DNA from: Brevibacillus panacihumi W25
Lineage (GTDB): Bacteria > Bacillota > Bacilli > Brevibacillales > Brevibacillaceae
NCBI RefSeq assembly: GCF_000503775.1
Contig: NZ_KI629782.1
Coordinates: forward strand, 1,542,045 to 1,606,044
Length of the DNA: 64,000 nucleotides
Direction of reading: 5' to 3'
Made by a program: the position numbers and the translations under genes. Below the pieces are notes generated by a model. The model saw only the letters and a program-made list of their open reading frames with translations. It was not told where the DNA came from and did not search any database. Positions 1 to 7,366 of the stretch are shown piece by piece; the first letter of the stretch is position 1, and the number at the start of each line of letters is the position of its first letter.

Positions 1-320
1 AAAGCCTGGGAAATATCCGCTTCGTCCACCTGAAAATGGGCCAAGGCATCATGCAGGTGTTTGACAATGGCATCGAAATGCTCGGGCTGCAGATTCATTC
101 CGGTATGAACCTTTTCCATGGATTGTCCCGTGTATCGACCCGGACCACCTAAAGCAAAGCTGATGAATTTGGTTTGGTGAAGGCGTTGCTTTTCCATATC
201 CGTGTTGGCAAAAAAGTGATTCACGGTCTCGTCCTTAAGGACAAGCTCGTAAAAGGTATCCACAACCTTGCGAATCACGTCTTCTCCGCCCAGCTTGTCA
301 TAAAGAGTTCCTGTTGTCAT
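1..320 (-). CDS. Group 1 truncated hemoglobin (partial, cut by window edge)
   Basis: About 106 codons of a 2/2 globin are visible; the C-terminus lies beyond the left edge. The protein begins MTTGTLYDKLGGEDVIRKVV, typical of GlbN/YjbI-type globins, with the conserved Phe-Tyr pair of helix B (VDTFYEL), FALGGPGRYTG, and the VHTGMNL segment carrying the proximal haem-ligating His. Such proteins bind oxygen or NO in the cytoplasm. The ATG at 320 follows AAGGTGG; an ATG 5 nt upstream runs directly into TGA and is not the start. It is transcribed alone, away from the small membrane protein gene to its right. The family call is secure; the physiological ligand is not shown by sequence. Confidence 0.88.
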   Translation of the reverse strand, partial: MTTGTLYDKLGGEDVIRKVVDTFYELVLKDETVNHFFANTDMEKQRLHQTKFISFALGGPGRYTGQSMEKVHTGMNLQPEHFDAIVKHLHDALAHFQVDEADISQA

Positions 321-392
321 CCCATCCACCTTTTCCTGATGTTGTCTGCCCATGTTTAGTTTTTTCTTAGGCAGGAAGAGTTATGTAGCAAC

Positions 393-419
393 AAAAAAAT
401 CGCCCTGCAAAGAGGGCGA
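393..419 (-). terminator. Intrinsic terminator of the 437-649 gene
   Basis: Read on the minus strand, CGCCCT-CTTTG-CAGGGCG forms a short GC-rich stem followed by ATTTTTTT, directly after the stop of the small membrane protein gene. Confidence 0.8.
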
Positions 420-436
420 GTTGTTGATTTATTTGG

Positions 437-649
437 TTACAATTTTTGTGTTTTCATGCTCATCAAACGGAATACAGCGCTTAACAGGAAAATGTTCATT
501 CCTGCAATCAGACAGCCAATGGAGACCATGAGTGGAAAGTTTTCCGCTCTGAGATCGCTTACATTGAGCACCAGCAAAAGCATTCCCACAATTGTAGCGG
601 TCCAAGCCATCCATTTTAATGTGTTGGCAGCTTTATAGTCATGATTCAT
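437..649 (-). CDS. Small two-helix membrane protein, unknown function
   Basis: The 70-residue product has two hydrophobic segments, roughly residues 13-30 and 41-60, separated by a short polar loop with RAENF, and a basic C-terminus (FRLMSMKTQKL). That fits a small inner-membrane protein with both ends in the cytoplasm. ATG at 649 is preceded by AAGGGG at good spacing, and the gene is followed by an intrinsic terminator, so it is a believable monocistronic gene. I do not recognise a family. An overlapping frame of similar length (429-614) lacks such a start and looks like a shadow. Confidence 0.6.
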   Translation of the reverse strand: MNHDYKAANTLKWMAWTATIVGMLLLVLNVSDLRAENFPLMVSIGCLIAGMNIFLLSAVFRLMSMKTQKL

Positions 650-821
650 GTTGCATAACCCCTTATCATCCGAGTATGATTGCGTTTTCCTTATTGATAC
701 TTTGATTGTAACATAAAATTCACTTGTTGTTCATGTTTTGTTCAAATTTTTATTGAAAAATTGTCAAAGTTTTTTCCGCAATCCTATTGGAGATGAGGTT
801 GTCATATGTTTCCTCTGTGAC

Positions 822-872
822 AAAAACGTGAAAAGCCTGCGGTCCCCCCTACTGGAAGTCCCACAGGCTTTT
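822..872 (-). terminator. Terminator of the TerC-family gene
   Basis: AAAAGCCTG and CAGGCTTTT arms enclose a G/C-rich loop, followed on the minus strand by CACGTTTTTG, immediately after the stop of the gene at 874-1581. Confidence 0.8.
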
Positions 873-873
873 A

Positions 874-1581
874 TTAGTGCAGCTCTTCTCCTGTCTTTTT
901 GGGCTGTAGCGGATCAGGCTTGGAAGATCCACGACGTTTCATGTAAGTACCAAGTGCAATGATCACAAGAGCAAGAGCAACAGGTACTAGGACAGGCGAG
1001 AGGGGAAGATACCGCTCGACCCAAACGCCGACCAGCTTGTCCTCCATGATCATTTGCCCTGCCGTGAAGCCCAGTATGCCTGCCCCGAGCAACACAATGA
1101 CGGGAAAACGCTTCATCAGCTTCATCAGCAAGCGGCTCCCCCAGATAATCAGCGGGATGCTGATCGCCAGTCCGATCACGACGAGCAGAATGCTGCCTTT
1201 TGCCGCTCCCGCTACCGCGATCACATTGTCTAGACTCATAATCATATCTGCGAAGATAATGGTTTTCAACGCGCCCATCATGGACGAGCTGCTCTCGATC
1301 TCGCTGTCTTCTTCCTCACCCTTCAACAGCTTGATCGCAATCCAGAGCAGCAGCAGTCCCCCGATCACTTGTACCAGGGGAATTTTCAACAGCCAGATCG
1401 CGATAAAGGTCAGCAGGATACGCATCCCGACAGCCCCAAAGGTTCCCCAAAATATCGCCTTCTTTTGCAGGTGCGGACTCAAATTGCGGCAGGCAAGCGC
1501 GATGACCACGGCATTGTCGCCGCTCAACACCAGGTCTACCATAATTAATTGCAGGATGCTAAGCAGAAAATCAGATGTCAT
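874..1581 (-). CDS. TerC-family integral membrane protein (YjbE type)
   Basis: The 235-residue polytopic protein carries two copies of the TerC acidic motif: LVLSGDNAVVIALA near residue 18 and ADMIMSLDNVIAVAGA near residue 112, each with an Asp inside a membrane helix. About seven hydrophobic segments are visible, with a basic Lys/Pro-rich tail. Members of this family (YjbE, YceF, YkoY, Alx) are linked to metal, notably manganese, export and tellurite resistance. Start ATG follows GGGGGAGCAACC. I looked for a manganese (yybP-ykoY) riboswitch upstream and did not see one. Monocistronic with its own terminator. Confidence 0.85.
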   Translation of the reverse strand: MTSDFLLSILQLIMVDLVLSGDNAVVIALACRNLSPHLQKKAIFWGTFGAVGMRILLTFIAIWLLKIPLVQVIGGLLLLWIAIKLLKGEEEDSEIESSSSMMGALKTIIFADMIMSLDNVIAVAGAAKGSILLVVIGLAISIPLIIWGSRLLMKLMKRFPVIVLLGAGILGFTAGQMIMEDKLVGVWVERYLPLSPVLVPVALALVIIALGTYMKRRGSSKPDPLQPKKTGEELH

Positions 1582-1656
1582 GGTTGCTCCCCCATAAGGT
1601 TGATCTCTTCATCATGTTGTCCTTCTTTGTGCGCACTACTATTTCCAAACATTTCC

Positions 1657-1860
1657 CTATGCAACAAATAGAAAAAGGTCATCATCACTGTTCCAGGATA
1701 ACGACCTTCTATGCTTTCGCTGATGCAGTTTTTCTGCTTTCGTTTTGGTTACACGCTGTCTCATGTCTGCAAAGGCGAAGATGCTTCTGTTTTGATCCGG
1801 ATTGCGTTTGCCTTCACGAGCCATTTTTTCGCGCTGCTTGCGGGCATTGCTTTTCGCCAT
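1657..1860 (-). CDS. Small basic conserved protein, unknown function
   Basis: This 67-residue, highly basic protein begins MAKSNARKQREKMAREGKRN and contains SIFAFADMRQRVTKTK, a pattern I associate with short conserved hypothetical proteins of Bacillales. It has no membrane segment or signal peptide. The charge suggests nucleic-acid or ribosome binding, but that is only inference. The start ATG is preceded by GGGAG at about 9 nt. It stands alone between the TerC gene and the dehydrogenase gene. Confidence 0.6.
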   Translation of the reverse strand: MAKSNARKQREKMAREGKRNPDQNRSIFAFADMRQRVTKTKAEKLHQRKHRRSLSWNSDDDLFLFVA

Positions 1861-1946
1861 ATGAATTCACTCCCATCGATCATTTCATGGTGTTATCATA
1901 CGGCTGCGCGGGGTGTGATGCAAGCTTTTTTGAACAGAAACAGGCG

Positions 1947-2882
1947 TCAGGGCTCCCGTTTTTGTTTTGCTAGACGCAGGAACTGCTCATCGCGTTTTTG
2001 CAAGCGATCATCGACAGAGGTATCCGCATAGGAATAGATGCCCGCTCCAGTCTTGGTGCCGAGATCGCCCTTTTCCACCAGCTTTCGGATGATGGCGGGC
2101 GCTGCTTCGGACTTGTCCAGCTCCGGTGCGAGGTTGTCCATCACGCGCTGCCAGGTGTCCAGCCCGCCGAAGTCAGCGGTTTCGATCGGACCGACAAATG
2201 CCCAGCGGAATCCAATACCGTCTTTCATCACCGTATCGATTTCATGTGCATCCGCTACACCGCTTGCCAGAAGGGAAAAGGCTTCCCGCATCAATGCAGT
2301 CTGCAGGCGATTGGCGATGAAGCCCGGCACGTCCTTTTTCAGCAGAACAGGAGATTTGCCGATCTGCTTGATCCATTCCACTGTTTTTTGAACGACATCC
2401 TCCGAGGTTTTTTCGTGGCGCACGATCTCGACAAGCGGAACAAGCTGGGCAGGATTGAAAAAGTGAGTAATGATAAAACGCTGTGGTGTCTTCGCTTTTT
2501 CAATCAGTCGCCCGATGGAAAACGTAGAGGTATTGGACGCAATGATTGCATCTGGCTTGGCGTACGCTTCCAACTGTTCAAACAAGGTCCATTTCAGGTC
2601 GATTACTTCGGGGATTGCCTCCGTGATCAGATCAGCATCCGCTACCGCTTCCTGCAAGTTGGTGGTCAACGTGATTCGCGCCAAAGCTTCCTGCTTCGCC
2701 TGCTCTGTCAGCACGTCCTCCCGCACCTGCAGGGAGAGGCTTCGCTCAATGGCTTGTCTGGCTTTGCCCAGCAATTCATCCTTTAGATCGTACAATGAGA
2801 CCGAATAACCTGCCATTGCATATACCTGGGCGATTCCATGCCCCATGACGCCGGAACCGATCACTGCTGCCCTTGTTGTCAT
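1947..2882 (-). CDS. 3-hydroxyacyl-CoA (3-hydroxybutyryl-CoA) dehydrogenase
   Basis: The 311-residue enzyme has an N-terminal Rossmann domain with IGSGVMGHGIAQ (GxGxxG) and the acidic residue of an NAD-type site (LYDLKDE). The catalytic His lies in THFFNPAQLVPLVEI, followed by the KDVPGFIANR segment and the C-terminal dimerisation domain (GIGFRWAFVGP, GGLDTW). It oxidises 3-hydroxyacyl-CoA with NAD in fatty acid or butyrate metabolism. Its ATG overlaps the kinase stop as ATGA, so it is translationally coupled as the last gene of the sensor operon. A dehydrogenase in this position is unusual. Substrate chain length cannot be read from sequence. Confidence 0.88.
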   Translation of the reverse strand: MTTRAAVIGSGVMGHGIAQVYAMAGYSVSLYDLKDELLGKARQAIERSLSLQVREDVLTEQAKQEALARITLTTNLQEAVADADLITEAIPEVIDLKWTLFEQLEAYAKPDAIIASNTSTFSIGRLIEKAKTPQRFIITHFFNPAQLVPLVEIVRHEKTSEDVVQKTVEWIKQIGKSPVLLKKDVPGFIANRLQTALMREAFSLLASGVADAHEIDTVMKDGIGFRWAFVGPIETADFGGLDTWQRVMDNLAPELDKSEAAPAIIRKLVEKGDLGTKTGAGIYSYADTSVDDRLQKRDEQFLRLAKQKREP

Positions 2883-4255
2883 TTTTCATCCTCCTGACGG
2901 GAAAGAACATTTTTTTTATTCAATGTGACGGAAAAAGTTGTCCCTGTCCCCAGACTACTGGATACGTGGATATCACCATGATGTAAATCTATGATTTGCT
3001 TGACGATGGATAATCCAAGCCCATTCCCTTTTACAGAACTATTACGGGCTTTGTCTACTTTATGAAACGGTTTAAAAATATAAGCACGCTCTTCTTCAGG
3101 GATCCCGATCCCATTATCGGTTATGGATACGACGACGTGATGAGCGTTTTCTGTGGATCGGATACGAATCATGCCTTGGGGCGGAGTGAATTTGATGGCA
3201 TTGCTCAATAAGTTAATCCACACTTGATCCAGCTGATCTTGATCCGCTTCAATCGCGATGCCCTCCATCTCAACATCCATTTCGATTTCCTTGGCCTTCC
3301 ATAGGGGTTCCAACGTGATGACAATCCTTCGCAGCTGCTCATCCAGCCGGTATGCACGTACCTTCAGTGGATGGTGATCCTGCTGCAAATAGGAGAGTTG
3401 GAGCAGATTTTGACCTAACCGGGATAATCGCTCACTTTCTTCTTCAATAATCGTCAAATACTTCAACCGGACCTCTTCGCTCAATTTCTTCTGCTTCAAA
3501 GCCTTCGTGAACCCTGTGATGGAAGTCAGCGGCGACTGAATCTCGTGGGAAACACTGGAAACGAATTCATTCCTCATTTGATCAAGTTTCGTAAGCTCTT
3601 CGGCCATTTCATGAAAACTGATGCTTAATTGGCCAATTTCATCCTTGCGCTTCGTAGAGAGGCCTTCGCGATCAAATGTCCCTTTTGCCATCTTTTTTGT
3701 CGCTTCCGTCAAACGTCGAATCGGATTCACCACATACCGGGCGGCAATCAGAATGAGGAAGCTGCCAAAAAACAGAATCAACATGTATAAGACGTGGATC
3801 GAGTGCATGAGCTCTTCCTCTACCCGATTATGTTGCAGGGAAATAAACATGGCGTAAGGCTCACCATTGATCTGAAGGGGGATCCCAACCATCGGAATGC
3901 TATGAATATTTGCATCTAATGTGCGTGTAATGTTATTCGCAAGCACGAGCTCTATATCACGAGGATCCACATGAATAGGCTCTATTTCTTGAAGCAAGGG
4001 CTCCCTGTCTTTCTTGTAGAGTTGGAGAAGGTTACCCGAATAACCGGAGAAGTGTTGCATAAACGGTACCAGCTCGGCAGAAGGAGTCGACTGATAGGCT
4101 TGAATGATCTTTTGGCCGTCTGTAAGCAAGCCGTCGTATACAATATCGTGGATTCGCGTTTGAAACATCCAGTTGCTGATTGAAAACGCGGTGAACAGGC
4201 TAACCATCACGATGCCGATGAAGATAAGGACTACGCGGAAATAGAGAGATTTAAT
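2879..4255 (-). CDS. hssS-like: HssS-like membrane sensor histidine kinase with probable ATT start
   Basis: With an ATT initiation codon at 4253-4255 the protein is 458 residues: a complete first membrane helix (starting IKSLYFRVVLIFIGIVMV), an extracytoplasmic domain of about 120 residues, a second helix (MLILFFGSFLILIAARYVV), HAMP (NPIRRL), HisKA with SVSHEIQSPLTSI (His near 237), and HATPase boxes NLLSNAIKF, DNGIGIP and GNGLGLSI. The SHEIQSPL form is typical of HssS haem sensors. GGAGGTGA lies 6 nt before the ATT, which overlaps the regulator's stop (ATTAA). The downstream GTG at 4210 has no ribosome site and would remove half of helix 1. Signal assignment to haem is inference. Confidence 0.85.
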   Translation of the reverse strand: MKSLYFRVVLIFIGIVMVSLFTAFSISNWMFQTRIHDIVYDGLLTDGQKIIQAYQSTPSAELVPFMQHFSGYSGNLLQLYKKDREPLLQEIEPIHVDPRDIELVLANNITRTLDANIHSIPMVGIPLQINGEPYAMFISLQHNRVEEELMHSIHVLYMLILFFGSFLILIAARYVVNPIRRLTEATKKMAKGTFDREGLSTKRKDEIGQLSISFHEMAEELTKLDQMRNEFVSSVSHEIQSPLTSITGFTKALKQKKLSEEVRLKYLTIIEEESERLSRLGQNLLQLSYLQQDHHPLKVRAYRLDEQLRRIVITLEPLWKAKEIEMDVEMEGIAIEADQDQLDQVWINLLSNAIKFTPPQGMIRIRSTENAHHVVVSITDNGIGIPEEERAYIFKPFHKVDKARNSSVKGNGLGLSIVKQIIDLHHGDIHVSSSLGTGTTFSVTLNKKNVLSRQEDEK

Positions 4256-4931
4256 CGCGGTTCACCTCCAATCGGTACCCAAGACCGCGAATCGTCACAA
4301 TGCGGAAATCGGCTTCGAATTCGGCAAACCGTTCTCTCAACCGCTTGATGTGCACATCCACGGTCCGCTCGTCTCCCTCATAATCCATGCCCCAGATCTG
4401 CTCAATCAAATTTTCGCGTGTAAATAGCTGCCCGGAATAGCTTCCCAATTTGTACAGCAAGTCGAATTCTTTCATGGGAAGGGTGACTGTTTTTCCGTCC
4501 TTGTAAATCACGTGATAGCTTTTTTGGTCCAAGGTGATGCTCCCCAGCTTGATCGTGCTGGAAGTAGCGATGCGATATCGCTTGAGCAGTGCTTTTACCC
4601 GCAGCACCAGCTCCACTGGATCGAAAGGCTTTACCAGATAATCGTCCGTTCCCAGCTTAAAGCCTTTGATCCGGTCGGTGGTCTCACCTTTCGCTGTGAT
4701 CATCAAGATCGGCATCTCTTTGAACTCGCGAAGATTCGCACACAAATCCCACCCGTCCATTTTGGGCATCATGATGTCCATGATAACCAGATCCACGACA
4801 TGATTCTCTACGTATTCGAGCGCTTCCTCACCGTTTGTTTTTTGAATGATTTCATAGCCTTCATCTTCCAGATACAGTCTGACCAGCTCACGAATATTTG
4901 CATCATCATCTACTACGACGACTTTTGGCAA
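4251..4931 (-). CDS. hssR-like: HssR-like OmpR/PhoB-family response regulator
   Basis: The 226-residue protein has a receiver domain (acidic pair DDD at 8-10, phospho-acceptor Asp52 in VIMDIMMPKMDGWDLC, Lys in YLVKPFDPVEL) and a winged-helix domain with LPMKEFDLLYKL, FTRENLIEQIWG and GDERTVDVHIKRLRERF, ending IRGLGYRLE. The linker KRYRI and the GMDYEGDERTVDVHIKRLR segment closely resemble HssR as I remember it. TTG start at 4931 follows GGGGAG and lies 1 nt after the stop of the upstream gene. It probably binds the two GTTCATATT-type direct repeats at 5843-5862 and 5897-5916. Confidence 0.87.
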   Translation of the reverse strand: MPKVVVVDDDANIRELVRLYLEDEGYEIIQKTNGEEALEYVENHVVDLVIMDIMMPKMDGWDLCANLREFKEMPILMITAKGETTDRIKGFKLGTDDYLVKPFDPVELVLRVKALLKRYRIATSSTIKLGSITLDQKSYHVIYKDGKTVTLPMKEFDLLYKLGSYSGQLFTRENLIEQIWGMDYEGDERTVDVHIKRLRERFAEFEADFRIVTIRGLGYRLEVNRD

Positions 4932-4932
4932 C

Positions 4933-5769
4933 TTATTTCTCCCCTTTGATTTCTACAACAAATGGAAATGCCCGAACCTTTCCATTTTGCTTGAATTCCG
5001 CCCATATTTTATAGATGCCGGGTTGGCTGAACCTGGTCTCGAAAATCGGCTGCTTCTCATTGGAAGGATGAACATGGAGAAAATGTTGCGCCTTTTCATC
5101 CAGAATGACGACATGCCCCATCGCTCCCAAGTAAGGAGTCAGATTGGTTTGATCCAACTCAAAATTCAGCATCACGGGTTCGTTTGCTTGCAATGAACTC
5201 ATCAAGAGCGTCACGGTCTCCCCGTCAACCTGTCGCGTCAACGTGCTGTCCGGCAATAGCCCATGATCATGATCCTCGGCTGCTTCAGGATTTCCCACTG
5301 TAAATGGAACGGGAGTCACATGGTAGGCGAGATGCTTTGGCTTTATGTCAACAAACGCCTTATAGGACCCTTCCTTTAAAGAATGGGGGACTCGAAATTC
5401 TCCTTTCCCCGTCTGCTCAGGGTGAACGTGATCATACTTCTGCAAGCTTTCATCTACCATAATCAAATGCAGGATCTTTTCGTGGTTTATTTCGAGTTCT
5501 GTGACCGGATTTCCCGCCTTGTCTTCTAAATTAATGACTACCTCCTCTTGTTCCGCTCGGACCGACACGTTTACCTCGCTTTGAACATCGTGCAAAGGAT
5601 CGCTTCCATGCTCATGGCTGCTCTCGTGGGTTTGTGCGCCATGCTCATTCATCCCATGCTGATTCCCCACGGCAACCTGTTGTTTTTCCACTACCCATTC
5701 ATCATAGGCGGCAAACCCGCCCAGCACTACGGCTACATATAGAACGGCAGTCATGATTGATTTCTTCAT
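4933..5769 (-). CDS. His-rich membrane-anchored exported protein with two HVHP motifs
   Basis: About 278 residues. One N-terminal helix (about 3-24) is followed by a His/Glu-rich stretch (QHGMNEHG, HESSHEHG) and two immunoglobulin-like repeats, each with a His pair: YDHVHPEQ near 115 and FLHVHPSN near 240, the second followed by PGIYKIWAEF. This resembles YtkA/FixH-type or copper-handling extracellular proteins. The His clusters suggest metal or haem binding, which is inference. ATG at 5769 is 8 nt from GAGGAG; the ATG at 5775 is too close. It is the first gene of the sensor operon and could deliver or buffer the signal sensed by the kinase. Confidence 0.7.
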   Translation of the reverse strand: MKKSIMTAVLYVAVVLGGFAAYDEWVVEKQQVAVGNQHGMNEHGAQTHESSHEHGSDPLHDVQSEVNVSVRAEQEEVVINLEDKAGNPVTELEINHEKILHLIMVDESLQKYDHVHPEQTGKGEFRVPHSLKEGSYKAFVDIKPKHLAYHVTPVPFTVGNPEAAEDHDHGLLPDSTLTRQVDGETVTLLMSSLQANEPVMLNFELDQTNLTPYLGAMGHVVILDEKAQHFLHVHPSNEKQPIFETRFSQPGIYKIWAEFKQNGKVRAFPFVVEIKGEK

Positions 5770-5829
5770 ATTCATTTCTCCTCATCATTCAATCTGGAGT
5801 GCAGCCCTATGCGGACTGACCCTGTAGAG

Positions 5830-5862
5830 ACAGTAAACCGGTTGTGTGAACTCTATATGAAC
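5830..5862 (-). promoter_or_regulatory. HssR-type direct repeat and promoter of the sensor operon
   Basis: On the minus strand GTTCATATA-GA-GTTCACACA forms a 20-bp direct repeat with 2-bp spacer (5862 to 5843), matching the published HssR site GTTCATATT-N2-GTTCATATT. Exactly 7 nt further is TACTGT (5835-5830), a plausible -10. No good -35 exists apart from the repeat, as expected for activator-dependent promoters. Confidence 0.7.
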
Positions 5863-5896
5863 AAAAAAACGACCGCACAAGAGCAATTGCCTTTTC

Positions 5897-5929
5897 ATTC
5901 ATATTCAGTTCACAAAAGTGGAATATAGT
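5897..5929 (+). promoter_or_regulatory. HssR-type direct repeat and promoter of the DJ-1 array
   Basis: ATTCATATT-CA-GTTCACAAA (5897-5916) is the same type of direct repeat in the opposite orientation. It is again followed after exactly 7 nt by a -10 (TATAGT, 5924-5929), 45 nt before the first DJ-1 gene. The matching geometry of the two divergent sites supports co-regulation. Confidence 0.7.
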
Positions 5930-5974
5930 CAGACGCAAGCAAGGTAATCAGGAAGGTAACAGGAGGAGATTCGA

Positions 5975-7366
5975 TTGAAGAGTTTGTTAGTACGCATGGC
6001 TGTTTATGTAGGTATTTTCTTATTAGTGGTCGGTGGAAGCGGATTGCTCGGATTTATCAGCGAACAAAAAGCATACTGGTACGCCATACGCAATGAACCG
6101 ATTTCCGCGATACAAAATATTGAAATACCGGAACATGATCCGAATAAGCCAACTGCAGCGGTTGTTTTGGGCAGTCCCACTACGGAGGTATTTGATTTTG
6201 TCGTACCTTACCAAATGCTGGCAATGACTGAAGCTTACAATGTTTATGCTGTTGCTCCGACCAAAAACATGACGTCACTGACTGGCGGTCTGGATCTGGT
6301 GCCTCACTATTCATTTGAGGAAATGGATCAATTATTGGGAGCAAGTCCTGACCTGATCGTAATCCCATACATGCCTTTAGGCGACCAGGAAAAGTACAAA
6401 CCAGTGCGTGAATGGATCCAAAAGCATTCCGAAACGTTCCTCCTGAGCATTTGTGGCGGAGCGATTAATCTTGCGGATACTGGATTATTGCAAGGAAAAT
6501 CATCAACCATCCATTGGCAATTCTTTGATCAGACAAGAAGGTCATTTCCTGAAACGAACTGGATCCGGGACCAGCGGTTTGTTGTTGGCGGCGAGAATAT
6601 GGTTTCTTCGGCCGGACTCACATCCGGAATCGACGCAACCCTTTATGTGATTTCACAGCAACTGGGCGAAGCTATGGCGGCAAAAATCGCCAACGAATTG
6701 AATTACCCTTCATACCATTTTGTCAAAAATCCAAAGGTTGATCCTTATTATATTGATCTGAGCGAAAACGTTTATCTGTTCAATCAAGCCTTCCAATGGA
6801 ACCAGAAACAGACAGGCGTGCTACTGTATGATGGCATGGACGAAGGGGAGCTGTCATCGATTTACGATACGTATGCCGCTTCCGGAACGACCAAGGTCAT
6901 TTCCCTTTCCCATACGGAACAGCCGATCGTGACAAAACATCATCTCAACCTCATTGCCAAATATCCAGTGGGGAATGCTCCAGAGCTTGATCGTGTGATC
7001 GTTCCCGGCACCGATGCAAAATCCTTGGCGGAAAAGGTTGTCCAAGAGTGGACCGAAAAGGGCAATGGCGTAGTACCTGAATTCTTGCATCACGATTCAG
7101 CAGACAGATTTATGTTCGATGCGCCGCTTGAAGATTTGTCCAAACAAGAGGATGTTCTGACAGCGATATACGGAGCAAAACGGTTGGAGTATCGCGCTGA
7201 CTACTTGAAATTCGAGGGTAACCCGTTCTCTATCGAATCTTTCGGTGTTCCGCTTTTGCTTACCGTAGTCGCATTGCTGACAGCATTCTTTATCGACAGA
7301 CGGTTCATTACAAAGAAAATTTTAGGTTCAGGCAGAGCTGCCAATAACTGGAGGAAAATAAGATGA
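5975..7366 (+). CDS. Membrane-anchored double DJ-1/PfpI-domain protein, copy 1
   Basis: 463 residues: N-terminal helix (about 5-27), a DJ-1/PfpI domain (about 58-230) with Glu71 in SPTTEVFDF and nucleophile elbow LLSICGGAINLADTG (Cys160), a second similar but elbow-less domain (about 275-390, starting TGVLLYDGMDEGELS), and a C-terminal helix (about 428-445) before a basic tail. Family members include deglycases, chaperone-like proteins and glutamine amidotransferase relatives; the actual reaction is unknown. TTG start at 5975 follows AGGAGGAG. First of three paralogues joined by ATGA overlaps and driven by the HssR-type site. Confidence 0.8.
   Translation: MKSLLVRMAVYVGIFLLVVGGSGLLGFISEQKAYWYAIRNEPISAIQNIEIPEHDPNKPTAAVVLGSPTTEVFDFVVPYQMLAMTEAYNVYAVAPTKNMTSLTGGLDLVPHYSFEEMDQLLGASPDLIVIPYMPLGDQEKYKPVREWIQKHSETFLLSICGGAINLADTGLLQGKSSTIHWQFFDQTRRSFPETNWIRDQRFVVGGENMVSSAGLTSGIDATLYVISQQLGEAMAAKIANELNYPSYHFVKNPKVDPYYIDLSENVYLFNQAFQWNQKQTGVLLYDGMDEGELSSIYDTYAASGTTKVISLSHTEQPIVTKHHLNLIAKYPVGNAPELDRVIVPGTDAKSLAEKVVQEWTEKGNGVVPEFLHHDSADRFMFDAPLEDLSKQEDVLTAIYGAKRLEYRADYLKFEGNPFSIESFGVPLLLTVVALLTAFFIDRRFITKKILGSGRAANNWRKIR

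Noticed and set aside
1582-1656. Manganese (yybP-ykoY) riboswitch upstream of the TerC-family gene
   Set aside because: TerC relatives often have one, but the 75 nt upstream lack the conserved loops and there is no terminator or room for the aptamer.
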